Origin: Acidithiobacillus sp. YTS05
GTDB taxonomy: Bacteria > Pseudomonadota > Gammaproteobacteria > Acidithiobacillales > Acidithiobacillaceae
Reading direction: 5' to 3'
DNA length: 64,000 bases
Assembly (NCBI RefSeq): GCF_024396695.1
Contig: NZ_CP094359.1
Location: 2,201,501-2,265,500 of the forward strand
A program made the translations under genes and the position numbers. Below the pieces are notes generated by a model, which saw nothing but the letters and a program-made list of their open reading frames with translations, was not told where the DNA came from and searched no databases. Below, piece by piece: positions 11,223-21,690 of this stretch (position 1 is the stretch's first letter; each line of letters begins with the position of its first letter).

Positions 11223-11818
11223 GGCTTCGGCCCCCGCAGATCGACCATGCGGAGCCGTTCGCGTACGGCGACCGCGACCTGTTTGCCGACCGCCTGCGAC
11301 TTGGTGTCGGGCCGTCGGCGCAAGGTCAGGGCGATCGCGGCAATGATGGCGACGAGCAGGATCACCGCAGCGATTTCAAAGGGATAGAGATAGTGGGTGT
11401 AGAGCAACTCACCGAGGGCGCGGGTGTTGTCGGCATTCGCCGGGATCGGCCCTGGTGCCGGCACCCTACCGATCGGCGCGGTCCAGAACACCGCCACCAT
11501 CTCCAGCACGCCAACGATCGCAATCGCCAAACCGAGGGGCAGGTAGCGCAGAAAGCCCTCTTTGAGACGCTCCAGGTTGATATCCAGCATCATGACCACG
11601 AAGAGAAACAGCACCATCACCGCACCCACATATACCAGAATCAAAATCAGCCCGAGAAACTCCGCGCCCAGCAAAAGAAACAAAGCTGCCGCATTGAAAA
11701 AGGCGAGTACCAGATAAAGCGCCGAATAGACCGGATTGCGCGCGGTGATGACCAACAGGGCCGATACCAGCAGAATGGCCGAGAAAACATAAAAAAGGAT
11801 GGTGGTGGTGAGCATCAT
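11219..11818 (-). CDS. nuoJ: NADH-quinone oxidoreductase subunit J
   Basis: Membrane subunit with five transmembrane helices, 199 residues. The conserved TM3 region [20 protein letters not shown] holds the pi-bulge helix that couples quinone chemistry to pumping. The C terminus ([20 protein letters not shown]) is a polar tail. It lies 18 bases after nuoI and overlaps nuoK by four bases. Confidence 0.96.
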   Translation of the reverse strand: MMLTTTILFYVFSAILLVSALLVITARNPVYSALYLVLAFFNAAALFLLLGAEFLGLILILVYVGAVMVLFLFVVMMLDINLERLKEGFLRYLPLGLAIAIVGVLEMVAVFWTAPIGRVPAPGPIPANADNTRALGELLYTHYLYPFEIAAVILLVAIIAAIALTLRRRPDTKSQAVGKQVAVAVRERLRMVDLRGPKP

Positions 11819-11836
11819 GCGTTTTCTCGTTCTCTC

Positions 11837-12328
11837 CTAACGGTAGCTACTGTCCGCCTGCCGATCGCGGGCTAACTCGCCTTCCAAACGATCACCATTA
11901 CCCAGCAAACGAATCTTGTCGTAGAGCAGTTCACTACGGGTCTCGGCGTGATAACTCAGCACCCGACTTTCGACAATGGAATCCACCGGGCAAGACTCCT
12001 CGCAGAGTCCGCAAAAGATACACTTGCTCAGATCGATGTCATAGCGGCTGGTGCGGCGCGTCCCGTCGCTACGCTCCTCGCTCTCGATGGTAATGGCCAG
12101 CGCAGGACAAACGGCCTCGCAGAGTTTGCAGGCAATGCAGCGCTCTTCCCCATTCTCATAGCGGCGCAGGGCATGCAGACCGCGAAAACGCGGCGACTGC
12201 GGTGTCGTTTCCTCGGGATACTGCACGGTAAACTTGCGCGCGAAAAAATAGCGTCCAGTGAGCCGCATACCGCGCAGCATTTCGAGCAGGAAAAAAGACT
12301 GGAACCAGCGTTTGACAGGATTGGCCAT
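11837..12328 (-). CDS. nuoI: NADH-quinone oxidoreductase subunit I, two 4Fe-4S clusters
   Basis: Peripheral-arm ferredoxin-type subunit carrying clusters N6a and N6b, 163 residues. Two CxxCxxCxxxC motifs are present: [11 protein letters not shown] (about residue 60) and [11 protein letters not shown] (about residue 99). The start is the ATG at 12328 ([12 protein letters not shown]), preceded by GAGGAG at six bases; in-frame sequence further upstream overlaps nuoH and is not conserved. It lies between nuoH and nuoJ. Confidence 0.97.
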   Translation of the reverse strand: MANPVKRWFQSFFLLEMLRGMRLTGRYFFARKFTVQYPEETTPQSPRFRGLHALRRYENGEERCIACKLCEAVCPALAITIESEERSDGTRRTSRYDIDLSKCIFCGLCEESCPVDSIVESRVLSYHAETRSELLYDKIRLLGNGDRLEGELARDRQADSSYR

Positions 12329-12338
12329 GACAATCTCC

Positions 12339-13364
12339 TCAGCGCAGGATAGCCCGCAACGGGGTCTCGAGGGCAATACCTACTACCACGATCCAAGCGA
12401 TGGTAATGGGAATGAAGACCTTCCAGCCCAAACGCATGATCTGGTCATAGCGATAGCGCGGGAAAGTGGCGCGGATCCAGAGGAAGACATAGAGCAGGAA
12501 GGCGGTCTTCAACAAGAGCCAGATGAGGCCCGGCACCCAGGTGAAAGGCGCGACATTGAAGGGCGGATACCAGCCCCCGAGGAAAAGCACGGTGGTCAGG
12601 ATCGAGATAAAGATCATATTGGCATATTCGGCCAGGAAGAACAGCGCAAAGCCCATCCCCGAATATTCCACATGAAACCCGGCAACGATCTCCGACTCGC
12701 CCTCCGCCACGTCGAAGGGGGCGCGGTTGGTTTCGGCCACGCCAGAGATGAAATACACCAGAAAAAAAGGAAAGAGCGGCAACCAGTACCACGACCAGAA
12801 GCCTCCACCTGCCTGCGCCTCGACGATCTTGCTCAGATTCAGTGTCTGCGCCAGCATCAACACGCCCACCAGGGCAAAGCCCATGGCAATTTCGTAGGCC
12901 ACCAACTGCGCAGCTGCGCGCATCGCCCCCAAAAATGCATATTTGGAGTTCGAGGCCCAGCCGGCAATGATGATCCCGTACACCCCCAGACCGGCTATGG
13001 CCAGGACGTAGAGTAGCCCCGCGTTCATGTTGCTGATGGCCACACCTGGACCGAAGGGGACCGCCGCCCAGACCAGCATGGCGGGAACGAAAGCCAAGAC
13101 CGGCGCCGCCAGAAAGAGAAAGCGGTTGGCGGTACTGGGAATCAGAACTTCCTTGAACAGCAGCTTCAGGGCGTCGGCAATCGGCTGCAGCATACCGCGA
13201 AAACCAACGCGATTCGGCCCGAGGCGAATCTGGATGTAGCCGATCACCTTGCGTTCGGCCAGGGTCAGATAGGCGACGCCGAGCAAAAGAGGGATTAGGA
13301 CGATGATGATTTTGATCAAGGCCCAAACGGGTGGCCACCAGGCCGCATTGACGAGATCGTGCAT
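12339..13364 (-). CDS. nuoH: NADH-quinone oxidoreductase subunit H
   Basis: Membrane subunit that forms the quinone pocket with NuoB and NuoD, 341 residues, eight transmembrane helices. The conserved loops [19 protein letters not shown] and [26 protein letters not shown] are intact, including the acidic residues of the quinone-side channel. It follows nuoG by nine bases and precedes nuoI by ten. Confidence 0.97.
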   Translation of the reverse strand: MHDLVNAAWWPPVWALIKIIIVLIPLLLGVAYLTLAERKVIGYIQIRLGPNRVGFRGMLQPIADALKLLFKEVLIPSTANRFLFLAAPVLAFVPAMLVWAAVPFGPGVAISNMNAGLLYVLAIAGLGVYGIIIAGWASNSKYAFLGAMRAAAQLVAYEIAMGFALVGVLMLAQTLNLSKIVEAQAGGGFWSWYWLPLFPFFLVYFISGVAETNRAPFDVAEGESEIVAGFHVEYSGMGFALFFLAEYANMIFISILTTVLFLGGWYPPFNVAPFTWVPGLIWLLLKTAFLLYVFLWIRATFPRYRYDQIMRLGWKVFIPITIAWIVVVGIALETPLRAILR

Positions 13365-13373
13365 CCTTCCTCC

Positions 13374-15692
13374 CTACGCCCGCACCCGAATACTCGGCAT
13401 CTGTACCCGCAGAGTCGTCCCGACTCCTCCCAACGCCTGCGTCTCGGGATGACCAAGATCGAGCCAGACGGCGCCGTGGGGAATTCCGGCATCGAGAACG
13501 AAGGGCAACTGCACCTGCGCGCCATTGCGCGCCAGCAATTCTACCGCGCCACCGCTGATTCCCAGTTCGGCAACCGTATCCGGGTGCAAGCGACAAACCG
13601 GCTCCTGCTCCAGGGGCTGGGCACGTCGGACGAGCAGGTCCTGCTGATAGATACGCCAGTCGCCCAGCAATTGGAGCCCCTCGGCGCCTTCTTGCTGACG
13701 TGCGGCAATCTCTGGCATTACCCCAAAACCCGGGACATCGAGGGGAAAATCCCCCAGCTGTTTCTGCCAAGTATCCTGCAGCGCTTCGAGATCATCGAAA
13801 TCGAGGCCAGCCAGTTCCAGATGATCGGCCAGCACACGTAGGATTTTCCAGCCGGGGCGCGACTCTCCTGCCGGCCGCACCGCCGCACGATACTGTTGCA
13901 AGCGCCCTTCGTTATTGAAAAAGCTGCCACTACTTTCCGCCCAGCTCGCCAGAGGTAGAACGATATCGGCATAGGACTCAGCGGCGCCCAGAAAGCTGCT
14001 GATACTGATGACCGCATCGGCAGCATCGAGAGCTGCGCGGACCCCGGGCGCATCCATGGAATCCGCCTCAGGCTCGACACCATAGAGCAGGAACGCCTTT
14101 TTCTCGTCCCAGATCTGCGGCGCATCCTCGACCTGCACGCCTCCCGGTTTACGTCCGGGTACACAGCCGAGTAGCCAAGCACCAGCGCTATTGGCGGACT
14201 CCGCCAGCCAGGAGACGCGAGCGGCAGTCTGTTGCGCGATTTCAGCGATAACGGCCAGCAGCTCCGCTGCCCGGGGCTGCTGCAAGAGACCGCTACCCAA
14301 CAGAAACAGCGGCTTATCGGCTGCCCGCACAGTATCTGCCAAATCCGCCAAGGCAGGATTCGATGCTGGCGTCCCATCGCGCAAAAGCGCCAAGAGCTCC
14401 TCATAGACCGCCAGATCGGCTCCCGCTGCCGCGCGGATCTGCCGCAAAGGAAAATTGAACTCCCGTTCGGTGCTATCCAGCGCCCAGATCTGCGCCCCCG
14501 CCAGGGCCGCCTTGCGCAGACGGTGGTTGGTCAGCGGTTGCCGCTCCCGCGGGTAGGCATGACAGAGAATAATGTTTCGCTCTGTCTCCAACTGTTCCAG
14601 GCTCATGTTCAGGGCCGGATATAAGGGCATGGCCGGGTCGGCACGGAAGTCCGTCTGCCGCAGGCGATGCTCGATAGCACGCACCCCGAGGCCCCGTAAC
14701 AGGGCCTGGAAGAGATAGAGCTCCTCGTTGCTGGCCGCCGGCGAGATGATTCCGGCCACGACGTCGGGTCCCGCACGGCCGATGGTCTTTTGCAAGGCTG
14801 TCGCCGCCGCCTCCAGGGCATCGGCCCAGGACACTGGCTGTAAAGAACCGTTGATACGCAAGAGAGGAGTCTGCACGCGATCGGCTGCCTGCAATCCGGC
14901 ATAGGCAAAGCGGCCCTTGTCGCAGAGCCATTCTTCGTTGACCGCCTCGTTGACCCGCGGCTTGACCCGCAACACTTCCTTGCCAAGGCTTTGCACATCG
15001 GTATTGCAACCCGTCGAGCAATGCGGACAGAGACTCTGGCTGTGCTTGAGCTCCCAGGAGCGGGCCTTGTAGCGGAAGGGCTTGCTGGTCAAGGCACCGA
15101 CGGGACAAAGATCGATCATGTTACCGGACAGCTCGGAACGTACCGCCTTGGCAACATAGGTACCAATGGCCATCTTCTCGCCTCGTCCGGTGGCGCCCAG
15201 TTCACTGATACCGCCAATCTCGGTGCCAAAGCGAACGCAACGAGTGCATTGGATACAGCGCGTCATCTCGGTGGCAATCAGTGGTCCGATGTCCTTGTCT
15301 TCTACTACCCGCTTTTCTTCGGTGTAGAGGCTGTGCGGATTCGCATAGCCCATGGTGATGTCCTGCAACGGACATTCGCCGCCCTGGTCACAGATCGGGC
15401 AATCCAGGGGATGATTGATGAGCAGGAATTCGAGCACGCCCTGTTGCGCCATCTTCGCCCGTTTCGAGCGGGTGGAAACCTTCATTCCATCGCTCGCCGG
15501 GGTGGCGCAGGCGGGCAGGGGCTTGGCCTGCTTTTCGACATCCACCAGACACATACGGCAGTTGGCTGCCACTGACAGCTTGGGGTGGTAGCAAAAGAAG
15601 GGGATGTAGATACCGAGCTGCTCGGCGGCCTCCATCAATGTGGTGCCGGCAGCCACCTCGATCTCCTGCCCGTCAATCTCGATGCGTGGCAT
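13374..15692 (-). CDS. nuoG: NADH-quinone oxidoreductase subunit G
   Basis: Largest peripheral-arm subunit, 772 residues. N-terminal cysteines bind N1b (NCRMCLVDVE), N5 (HPLDCPICDQGGEC) and N4 (CIQCTRCVRF); the later set CPHCSTGC...C can bind the extra N7 cluster found in some bacteria. A molybdopterin-oxidoreductase-like domain without cofactor role follows. The start overlaps the nuoF stop by one base (TGATG). It passes electrons from FMN/N3 towards the N6 clusters. Confidence 0.96.
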   Translation of the reverse strand: MPRIEIDGQEIEVAAGTTLMEAAEQLGIYIPFFCYHPKLSVAANCRMCLVDVEKQAKPLPACATPASDGMKVSTRSKRAKMAQQGVLEFLLINHPLDCPICDQGGECPLQDITMGYANPHSLYTEEKRVVEDKDIGPLIATEMTRCIQCTRCVRFGTEIGGISELGATGRGEKMAIGTYVAKAVRSELSGNMIDLCPVGALTSKPFRYKARSWELKHSQSLCPHCSTGCNTDVQSLGKEVLRVKPRVNEAVNEEWLCDKGRFAYAGLQAADRVQTPLLRINGSLQPVSWADALEAAATALQKTIGRAGPDVVAGIISPAASNEELYLFQALLRGLGVRAIEHRLRQTDFRADPAMPLYPALNMSLEQLETERNIILCHAYPRERQPLTNHRLRKAALAGAQIWALDSTEREFNFPLRQIRAAAGADLAVYEELLALLRDGTPASNPALADLADTVRAADKPLFLLGSGLLQQPRAAELLAVIAEIAQQTAARVSWLAESANSAGAWLLGCVPGRKPGGVQVEDAPQIWDEKKAFLLYGVEPEADSMDAPGVRAALDAADAVISISSFLGAAESYADIVLPLASWAESSGSFFNNEGRLQQYRAAVRPAGESRPGWKILRVLADHLELAGLDFDDLEALQDTWQKQLGDFPLDVPGFGVMPEIAARQQEGAEGLQLLGDWRIYQQDLLVRRAQPLEQEPVCRLHPDTVAELGISGGAVELLARNGAQVQLPFVLDAGIPHGAVWLDLGHPETQALGGVGTTLRVQMPSIRVRA

Positions 15693-16999
15693 CAGGCAAC
15701 TCTCCGTGCGGCATCGGCACCGACCAGGCAGGTCTTGTGCCGGACATGGTGCAGGTATTCATCCGGGAACAGACGCAGGGAGCTGGTCACCGGGGCCACC
15801 CCGCCGTCGGCCAGCGCACAGATCGTGCGCCCCTCGATGCGCGACCCAACATTCTGCAACAACTCCAGATCAGAGTCGCGACCCTGTCCGTTCTCGATCC
15901 GGTGCATGACCCGCCACAGCCAGCCCATGCCCTCGCGGCAGGGGGTACATTGGCCGCAGGATTCGTGCATGTAGAAGCGAGCGATGCGCTCCACTACCTT
16001 GACGATGCAAACACTGTCATCGATGATGATCACCGAGCCTGCACCCAGGGCCGAACCGGCCTTGGAGATGCTGTCGTAGTCCATGGTCACTTCCATCATC
16101 TGCGCGCCGGCCACCATGGCGGTACTGGTACCACCGGGGATCACCGCCTTGAGCTTCCGTCCCGGACGCAATCCGCCAGCCATTTCCAGCAATTCGGCAA
16201 AGGGGGTACCCATGGGTACCTCGAAGTTTCCCGGTCGTTGCACATGCCCGGTCACCGAGAAGATTTTCGTTCCCCCATTGTTGGGTTTGCCCAGATCGAG
16301 GAACCACTGTCCGCCACGTGTGATAATGTCAGGCACCGAGGCGAAGGTCTCGACATTGTTGATGGTAGTCGGCTGGCCATACAGGCCATAGCTCGCCGGG
16401 AAAGGGGGTTTGAAACGCGGTTGCCCCTTTTTCCCTTCCAGGGCCTCCATCAGGGCAGTTTCCTCACCACAGATATAGGCCCCCGCACCACGGTATACGT
16501 AAAGATCAAAAGAAAAATCGGTTCCCAGGATTTTTTCGCCGAGCAGACCAGCAGCATAGGCCTCGGCCAGGGCCGCCTCGACAATACGGATGGGTTCGAT
16601 GAACTCCCCGCGAATGAAGATATACCCGGCCCGCGCACCCATGGCGTAGGCGCCGATGATCATCCCCTCGATGAGCCGGTGCGGCTCATAACGCATGATA
16701 TCCCGATCCTTGCAGGTGCCAGGTTCCCCCTCATCGGCATTGCAGAGCAGATACTTCCTGCCAGTAACTCCCTTCGGCATGAAGCTCCACTTCAGTCCCG
16801 TCGGAAAACCTGCACCACCGCGACCACGCAGGGCCGAGGTCTTCATTTCGTTGATGATCTGCTCGGGCGTCATCCCCTCCAGCAAGACCTTGCGCAGGGC
16901 CTGATAGCCACCAGTGTCCTGATACACCTGCAAACGATGGGAATCCGGCAGACCGCGGTTACGCAGGGTAACACCATTCACATACGTTTCCGTCGTCAT
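15692..16999 (-). CDS. nuoF: NADH-quinone oxidoreductase subunit F (NADH/FMN subunit)
   Basis: Entry point for electrons: binds NADH and FMN and holds cluster N3, 435 residues. The glycine-rich nucleotide region [17 protein letters not shown] (about 57-75), the FMN-binding [17 protein letters not shown], and the N3 motif [12 protein letters not shown] near residue 350 with a later Cys are all present. ATG overlaps the nuoE stop (ATGA) and its stop overlaps nuoG. Confidence 0.97.
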   Translation of the reverse strand: MTTETYVNGVTLRNRGLPDSHRLQVYQDTGGYQALRKVLLEGMTPEQIINEMKTSALRGRGGAGFPTGLKWSFMPKGVTGRKYLLCNADEGEPGTCKDRDIMRYEPHRLIEGMIIGAYAMGARAGYIFIRGEFIEPIRIVEAALAEAYAAGLLGEKILGTDFSFDLYVYRGAGAYICGEETALMEALEGKKGQPRFKPPFPASYGLYGQPTTINNVETFASVPDIITRGGQWFLDLGKPNNGGTKIFSVTGHVQRPGNFEVPMGTPFAELLEMAGGLRPGRKLKAVIPGGTSTAMVAGAQMMEVTMDYDSISKAGSALGAGSVIIIDDSVCIVKVVERIARFYMHESCGQCTPCREGMGWLWRVMHRIENGQGRDSDLELLQNVGSRIEGRTICALADGGVAPVTSSLRLFPDEYLHHVRHKTCLVGADAARRVA

Positions 17000-17490
17000 T
17001 GCTCCGCCTCCTTGCGCAATTGCGCGATCAGCTCATCGAGTTTCTGCGGCGTGAGATCTTCGATATAGCGATCTCCTAATTGCATCATCGGCGCATCTTT
17101 ACAGGCCCCCAGGCACTCCACTTCTTTGATGGTGAAGAGACCATCGGCAGTCGTCTCGCCAATGCCAATGCCCAGGCGCTCCTGCAAATGGGCGAGGATC
17201 TCATCAGAGCCATTGAGAAAGCAGGACACGCTGCCGCAGACACAGAACTGGTGTCTACCGACGGGCTGCAAGTCATACATCGTATAAAAAGTAGCCACCT
17301 CGAAGGCCTGGATCGCTGGTACGCCAAGGATGGCCGCCACATGCTCGATCAGGGGCTCGGGCAGATAGCCATGCTCCTCTTGCGCAATGCGCAAGGCCGC
17401 GAGGAGCGCCGAGCGCGCCTGCTCCGGGGGATACTTGCTGCGCTCCGCCGCAATGGCATCGAGGGAGCTTTGCGACAGCCATTCGCTCAT
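16996..17490 (-). CDS. nuoE: NADH-quinone oxidoreductase subunit E
   Basis: Thioredoxin-fold subunit with the off-pathway 2Fe-2S cluster N1a, 164 residues. The four cluster cysteines are in CGSVSC and CLGACKD, in the expected C-x4-C ... C-x3-C order. It overlaps nuoD and nuoF by four bases each (ATGA). Confidence 0.97.
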   Translation of the reverse strand: MSEWLSQSSLDAIAAERSKYPPEQARSALLAALRIAQEEHGYLPEPLIEHVAAILGVPAIQAFEVATFYTMYDLQPVGRHQFCVCGSVSCFLNGSDEILAHLQERLGIGIGETTADGLFTIKEVECLGACKDAPMMQLGDRYIEDLTPQKLDELIAQLRKEAEQ

Positions 17491-18740
17491 CGGTCGATCT
17501 CCCCAAACACAATATCCATGGTCGCCAGAATCGCTACCACGTCGGCAATCATGTGCCCCTTGGCCATCTCGTCCATGGCGGCAAGGTGGGAAAAGCCCGG
17601 CGCCCGGATCTTCATGCGATAGGGCTTATTGGCTCCATCGGAAAGCAGGTAAATACCAAACTCCCCCTTCGGGGCCTCGACTGCGGCGTAGATCTCGCCA
17701 GCCGGCACAATCATGCCCTCGGAAAAGAGTTTGAAGTGATGGATCAAGGCCTCCATGCTGGTCTTCATTTCTTCCCGTGGGGGCGGCGCAACTTTGTAAT
17801 CGTCAACCATGACCGGGCCGGGATTTTTTCGCAACCAGTCGACGCATTGCGCAATGATCTTGTTACTTTCGCGCATTTCGGCCACGCGCACCAGGTAGCG
17901 ATCATAACAGTCGCCTTCCTTGCCCAGCGGGATCTCGAAATCCAGATCGGCATAGGCCGCATAGGGCTGGGTACGGCGCAAATCCCAGGCGACCCCGGAG
18001 GCGCGCAACATCGGCCCGGTGAAACCCAGGGCAATGGCCCGCTCCGGCGCGACCACACCAATTCCCACGGTGCGCTGCTTCCAGATGCGATTGTCGGTAA
18101 GCAGGGTTTCGTATTCGTCGACATAGCCAGGGAAACGGCGGGTAAAGTCCTCGATGAAATCGAGGACAGAACCGCCACGGTTGGCATTGAGCTCCTCCAG
18201 CCGCTTCGCATCGCGGTAAGGAGACGCTTCATATTGCGGCATCTGCGCGGGAAGATCGCGGTACACGCCACCGGGCCGGTAGTACGCAGCATGCATGCGT
18301 GCCCCCGAGACCGCCTCGTAGACATCCATGAGATCTTCGCGCTCACGGAAGCAATAGAGAAATACCGACATGGCTCCGACATCGAGGGCATAGGCGCCGA
18401 GCCACAGCAGATGATTGAGTACCCGCGTGATTTCGTCGAACAGGGTACGGATATACTGGGCACGTTGGGGAATCTCGATCCCCAGCAGCCCCTCGACGGC
18501 GCGACAGTAGGCGTGCTCGTTGCACATCATCGATACATAGTCGAGCCGGTCCATGTACGGTAGGTTCTGCAGGAAGGTCTTGTGCTCGGCGAGCTTCTCC
18601 GTGGCGCGGTGCAGAAGGCCAATATGCGGATCGGCGCGCTCGATCACCTCACCATCGAGCTCCAGCACCAGCCGCAGCACGCCATGGGCAGAGGGATGCT
18701 GCGGCCCAAAGTTCATGGTGAAGTTACTAATTTCTGGCAT
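17487..18740 (-). CDS. nuoD: NADH-quinone oxidoreductase subunit D
   Basis: The 49-kDa-type subunit forming the quinone head-group site, 417 residues. The family N terminus [20 protein letters not shown] fixes the start at 18740; this overlaps the end of nuoC by 14 bases. Conserved quinone-site residues are present in [10 protein letters not shown] and in the [16 protein letters not shown] stretch. The C terminus DIVFGEIDR is canonical. Confidence 0.97.
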   Translation of the reverse strand: MPEISNFTMNFGPQHPSAHGVLRLVLELDGEVIERADPHIGLLHRATEKLAEHKTFLQNLPYMDRLDYVSMMCNEHAYCRAVEGLLGIEIPQRAQYIRTLFDEITRVLNHLLWLGAYALDVGAMSVFLYCFREREDLMDVYEAVSGARMHAAYYRPGGVYRDLPAQMPQYEASPYRDAKRLEELNANRGGSVLDFIEDFTRRFPGYVDEYETLLTDNRIWKQRTVGIGVVAPERAIALGFTGPMLRASGVAWDLRRTQPYAAYADLDFEIPLGKEGDCYDRYLVRVAEMRESNKIIAQCVDWLRKNPGPVMVDDYKVAPPPREEMKTSMEALIHHFKLFSEGMIVPAGEIYAAVEAPKGEFGIYLLSDGANKPYRMKIRAPGFSHLAAMDEMAKGHMIADVVAILATMDIVFGEIDR

Positions 18741-19323
18741 CGTATCGCCCCTCTTCGTCACTGCGCACGATGCGCGGCACGACCACCCGCTCCTCGGTAC
18801 GGGTGGGCTCGTAAATTACCCGCCGCTGATCTGGGTCGTAGCGCATCTCAACGGTTCCTACCAGAGGAAAATCCTTGCGGAAGGGATAGCCAACAAAGCC
18901 GTAATCGGTGAGAATTCGCCGCAGATCGGGATGCCCCTCAAAGAGAAAACCAAAGAGATCGAAGGTCTCCCGCTCAAACCAATTGGCCGCCGGCCAGATC
19001 GCATTCACCGAGGCGATGATCGGAAGATCTTCGTCGAGAAACACGCGCAGGCGCAGACGCTGCCGACTCTGAATACCGAGCAGATGGTAGACGGCGGCGA
19101 AACGCTCGCCCTCCCAGGTACCATCACCGTACTCGGCATAGTCCACTCCACAAATGTCGATCAACTGATCAAAACCCGCCTCATCGCGTAACCAGGTGCA
19201 GCTGGCAAGAAAGTCGTCACACGCGAGTTCCAGGGTCAGCTCGCCGCGGGCAATCTGCCGACGGCGTATCCGCTGCCCGAGCCCAGCCTCGATCTGCTGG
19301 GATACCATTTCCAGATCGTCCAT
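18727..19323 (-). CDS. nuoC: NADH-quinone oxidoreductase subunit C
   Basis: The 30-kDa-type subunit of the peripheral arm, 198 residues. The signature [20 protein letters not shown] and the [15 protein letters not shown] end motif are intact. NuoC and NuoD are separate here, unlike the fused NuoCD of E. coli, again pointing away from enterics. The start at 19323 follows nuoB by seven bases. Confidence 0.97.
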   Translation of the reverse strand: MDDLEMVSQQIEAGLGQRIRRRQIARGELTLELACDDFLASCTWLRDEAGFDQLIDICGVDYAEYGDGTWEGERFAAVYHLLGIQSRQRLRLRVFLDEDLPIIASVNAIWPAANWFERETFDLFGFLFEGHPDLRRILTDYGFVGYPFRKDFPLVGTVEMRYDPDQRRVIYEPTRTEERVVVPRIVRSDEEGRYDARN

Positions 19324-19330
19324 TTTTGCG

Positions 19331-19807
19331 TTACCGGGCTATTGTGTGCGTACGGCGGATCTTCTTCTGCAGCTGGATCAGCCCAAAAAGAAGTGCTTCG
19401 GCGGTGGGTGGACAGCCTGGGACGTAGACATCCACCGGTACGATCCGGTCGCAACCGCGCACGACACTGTAAGAGTAGTGATAATACCCGCCACCATTGG
19501 CACAAGAGCCCATGGATACCACCCAGCGCGGCTCGGCCATCTGGTCGTAGACCTTGCGCAAGGCCGGGGCCATTTTATTGACCAGGGTACCGGCAACGAT
19601 CATGACGTCGGATTGCCTCGGGCTGGGACGAAAAATGATGCCAAAGCGATCGAGATCGTAGCGCGCGGCACCCGCGTGCATCATCTCCACGGCACAACAG
19701 GCAAGGCCAAAGGTCATTGGCCATAAAGACCCGGTACGACTCCAGTTGACCACCGTATCGATACTGGTGGTGACGAAACCCTTTTCGAGAACCCCTTCTA
19801 TTCCCAT
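19331..19807 (-). CDS. nuoB: NADH-quinone oxidoreductase subunit B
   Basis: Binds terminal cluster N2, which reduces quinone; 158 residues from the ATG at 19807 ([17 protein letters not shown]). Cluster cysteines are in [19 protein letters not shown] and [14 protein letters not shown] stands about eight bases upstream of this start, inside the nuoA end; the two genes overlap by ten bases. Confidence 0.97.
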   Translation of the reverse strand: MGIEGVLEKGFVTTSIDTVVNWSRTGSLWPMTFGLACCAVEMMHAGAARYDLDRFGIIFRPSPRQSDVMIVAGTLVNKMAPALRKVYDQMAEPRWVVSMGSCANGGGYYHYSYSVVRGCDRIVPVDVYVPGCPPTAEALLFGLIQLQKKIRRTHTIAR

Positions 19808-20154
19808 TCCAGAGCCCCCTTCTTCCATTCATAGATGAAGCCGACCACCAGAATGGCGAGAAACACCATCATGGCGAGGAACCCGGTCATGCCGACGGAG
19901 TCAAAGACGACGGCCCAGGGAAACAAAAATGCGATTTCGAGGTCGAACAGGATGAACAGAATCGCCACCAGATAGTAACGCACATCGAACTTGACGCGGG
20001 CGTCCTCGAAGGCCTCGAATCCACACTCATAGGGAGACAGCTTTTCGCTGTCGGGCCGATTAGGACCGAGCTTGCTGCCCAGAATCAAGGGCACGATGCC
20101 AACCACCAAGGCGATCAGCAGAAATATCAGCACAGGCAAATAATGTCCGAGCAC
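19798..20154 (-). CDS. nuoA: NADH-quinone oxidoreductase subunit A, GTG start
   Basis: First gene of the nuo operon; 118 residues with three transmembrane helices. The conserved loop [26 protein letters not shown] is present. The start is GTG at 20154, with GGAGGGG about six bases upstream. The 90 or so bases between it and the tRNA-Leu terminator are AT-rich, with a TATATA at 20215-20220 that could be a -10 element, but I see no convincing -35. Confidence 0.96.
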   Translation of the reverse strand: MLGHYLPVLIFLLIALVVGIVPLILGSKLGPNRPDSEKLSPYECGFEAFEDARVKFDVRYYLVAILFILFDLEIAFLFPWAVVFDSVGMTGFLAMMVFLAILVVGFIYEWKKGALEWE

Positions 20155-20246
20155 CCGGCCCCTCCGTCAAAGTCATTACGCACCCATCAGGGTCGCCATA
20201 AAAAACTTTTTTTCTATATAATCAAATCTCTGCAAATCTACAGAGA

Positions 20247-20270
20247 CAAAAAAACAGCCACGCGGGCTGT
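20247..20270 (-). terminator. Rho-independent terminator after tRNA-Leu
   Basis: On the minus strand ACAGCC (20270-20265) and GGCTGT (20259-20254) form a 6-bp stem around a five-base loop, followed by a run of seven T (counting the last stem base). It directly follows the tRNA CCA and separates the ftsH-secG-tRNA unit from nuo. Confidence 0.8.
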
Positions 20271-20274
20271 AATT

Positions 20275-20359
20275 TGGTGCCGAAGACCGGACTCGAACCG
20301 GTATGGCTTGCGCCGCCGCCCCCTCAAGACGGTGTGTCTACCAATTTCACCACTTCGGC
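20275..20359 (-). tRNA. tRNA-Leu (anticodon GAG)
   Basis: 85-nt class II tRNA read from 20359 on the minus strand. Acceptor GCCGAAG/CTTCGGC is perfect, the anticodon stem CCGTC/GGCGG holds loop TTGAGGG with anticodon GAG, a long variable arm is present, the T-arm reads GGTTCGAGTCC, and ACCA ends the gene. It lies 37 bases after secG, the same secG-leuU linkage seen in E. coli. Confidence 0.95.
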
Positions 20360-20396
20360 AAGTGAATCAAAACTTTCTCATGCCCCGCCCAGGACG

Positions 20397-20822
20397 TCAA
20401 GGCTTGCCTGGAGAGGAATTCCCGGTGGCCACGCTCTTTCCGGACACAGCGGATTTTGCCGAGGCGGAAACTGGACTCCCGCTGCTCGCCACGCCTGCAG
20501 CTACAGATGCGGTCGACGCCGTTGCCGGTGCGGCAGCAGAGGGCGCTGCCGTCGAGCTTGGCAGCGCAATACCCGTCCCCATCTGGTGTGCCTCATGTTC
20601 TGACAGATAGGCCAACGCCAGGCTGTTGAGAAAGAAAATCGCGGCAAGAATTGCAGTGACGTGGCTGAGAAAGTTGCCCGCCCCCGCAGCACCAAAAACG
20701 GTCTGCGAACCACCACCGCCAAAGACTGCGCCAATATCCGCGCCCTGTCCTTTCTGAATCAGTACCAGACCTACCAGCACGACACAAATCAGTACCTGAA
20801 AAATCAATAACGCCGTATACAT
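20397..20822 (-). CDS. secG: Protein-export membrane protein SecG
   Basis: Auxiliary subunit of the SecYEG translocon, 141 residues. Two transmembrane helices (about 3-22 and 52-72) flank the conserved cytoplasmic loop LIQKGQGADIGAVFGGGGSQTVFGAAG. The tail after residue 80 is a low-complexity Ala/Ser/Thr/Pro stretch, longer than in the 110-residue E. coli protein. The ATG at 20822 is chosen over a TTG six bases upstream that overlaps the tpiA stop. It is two bases after tpiA and precedes tRNA-Leu. Confidence 0.93.
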   Translation of the reverse strand: MYTALLIFQVLICVVLVGLVLIQKGQGADIGAVFGGGGSQTVFGAAGAGNFLSHVTAILAAIFFLNSLALAYLSEHEAHQMGTGIALPSSTAAPSAAAPATASTASVAAGVASSGSPVSASAKSAVSGKSVATGNSSPGKP

Positions 20823-20824
20823 GC

Positions 20825-21598
20825 TCAAATACCTCGGGCTACCGCATGGGCGGCCTGACAGATCTGCAAAAACTCGACTGCCTGCAATGAGGCTCCACCG
20901 ACCAGACCACCATCAATATCCGGCTGGGAAAACAGGACCTGGGCGTTGCCGGCCTTGACACTACCGCCATAGAGAATGAGGATTTTGCGGGCAATATCGG
21001 GATTCTTTGCAGCGACCAGGCCACGCACAAAGGCATGCACTTCCTGCGCCTGCTCTGGGCTGGCCGTCTTGCCGGTACCGATGGCCCAGACTGGCTCATA
21101 TGCAAGGACCATGTTGGCCTGCTGTCCGCTACTGCCCAAGGCCGGGAGAACGGCATCTATCTGACGCCGCAACACCTGTTCCGTTTGGCCCTGCACCCTT
21201 TCCTGCTCGGTTTCACCGATACAGACCATGGGAATCAGACCAGACAGGAGGGCGGCCTTCACTTTTTTCAGGACGATTTCATCCGACTCCTGAAAAATCT
21301 GACGGCGCTCCGAGTGTCCAACCAGAACATAACGACAGCCATGATCGCGCAGCATCGGTCCCGAGATCTCACCCGTATAGGCACCGTGCGCTTCCCAAAA
21401 GAGATTTTGTCCGCCCCAACGCAAGGAACTGCCCTTGGCCAACTGATGCACCGTCGGCAATAGCGTGAAGGGCGGAAATACCACAACCTCCGGCGAGGCT
21501 GGCGCCAGACCCGCATCGAGAATGGCTTGGGTGAGGTGCTCGGCATCCGCATTCAAGCCATTCATCTTCCAATTGCCCGCTACCATGATCGACCGCAC
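20825..21598 (-). CDS. tpiA: Triosephosphate isomerase, GTG start
   Basis: Interconverts dihydroxyacetone phosphate and glyceraldehyde 3-phosphate; needed for glycolysis, gluconeogenesis and the Calvin cycle. From GTG at 21598 the product is 257 residues and begins MRSIMVAGNWKMNG, the family start; AGGAAAGG lies four bases upstream. Active-site residues are Lys in GNWKMNG (about 11), His in LVGHSERR (about 95) and Glu in AYEPVWAIGTGKT (about 165). In-frame ATGs further upstream would add non-conserved residues. A promoter of its own lies at 21643-21671. Confidence 0.95.
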   Translation of the reverse strand: MRSIMVAGNWKMNGLNADAEHLTQAILDAGLAPASPEVVVFPPFTLLPTVHQLAKGSSLRWGGQNLFWEAHGAYTGEISGPMLRDHGCRYVLVGHSERRQIFQESDEIVLKKVKAALLSGLIPMVCIGETEQERVQGQTEQVLRRQIDAVLPALGSSGQQANMVLAYEPVWAIGTGKTASPEQAQEVHAFVRGLVAAKNPDIARKILILYGGSVKAGNAQVLFSQPDIDGGLVGGASLQAVEFLQICQAAHAVARGI

Positions 21599-21642
21599 GT
21601 CGCCTTTCCTCACATTTGTCATCAATTGCTAATAGGACGGGC

Positions 21643-21671
21643 AGTGTAAAGAGTCCGCTGACGAGGGTCAA
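21643..21671 (-). promoter_or_regulatory. Sigma-70-type promoter for tpiA-secG
   Basis: On the minus strand TTGACC (21671-21666) and TACACT (21648-21643) stand exactly 17 bp apart in the glmM-tpiA gap, giving a leader of about 40 bases before the tpiA GTG. It would allow tpiA-secG-tRNA expression independent of ftsH-folP-glmM. Confidence 0.6.
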
Positions 21672-21690
21672 TTTACCCTGTTCGCACGCT

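Noticed and set aside
12445..13770. 441-codon minus-strand frame in another register across nuoH and nuoG
   Set aside because: Arg/Gly/Ala-rich out-of-frame reading of genuine complex I genes.
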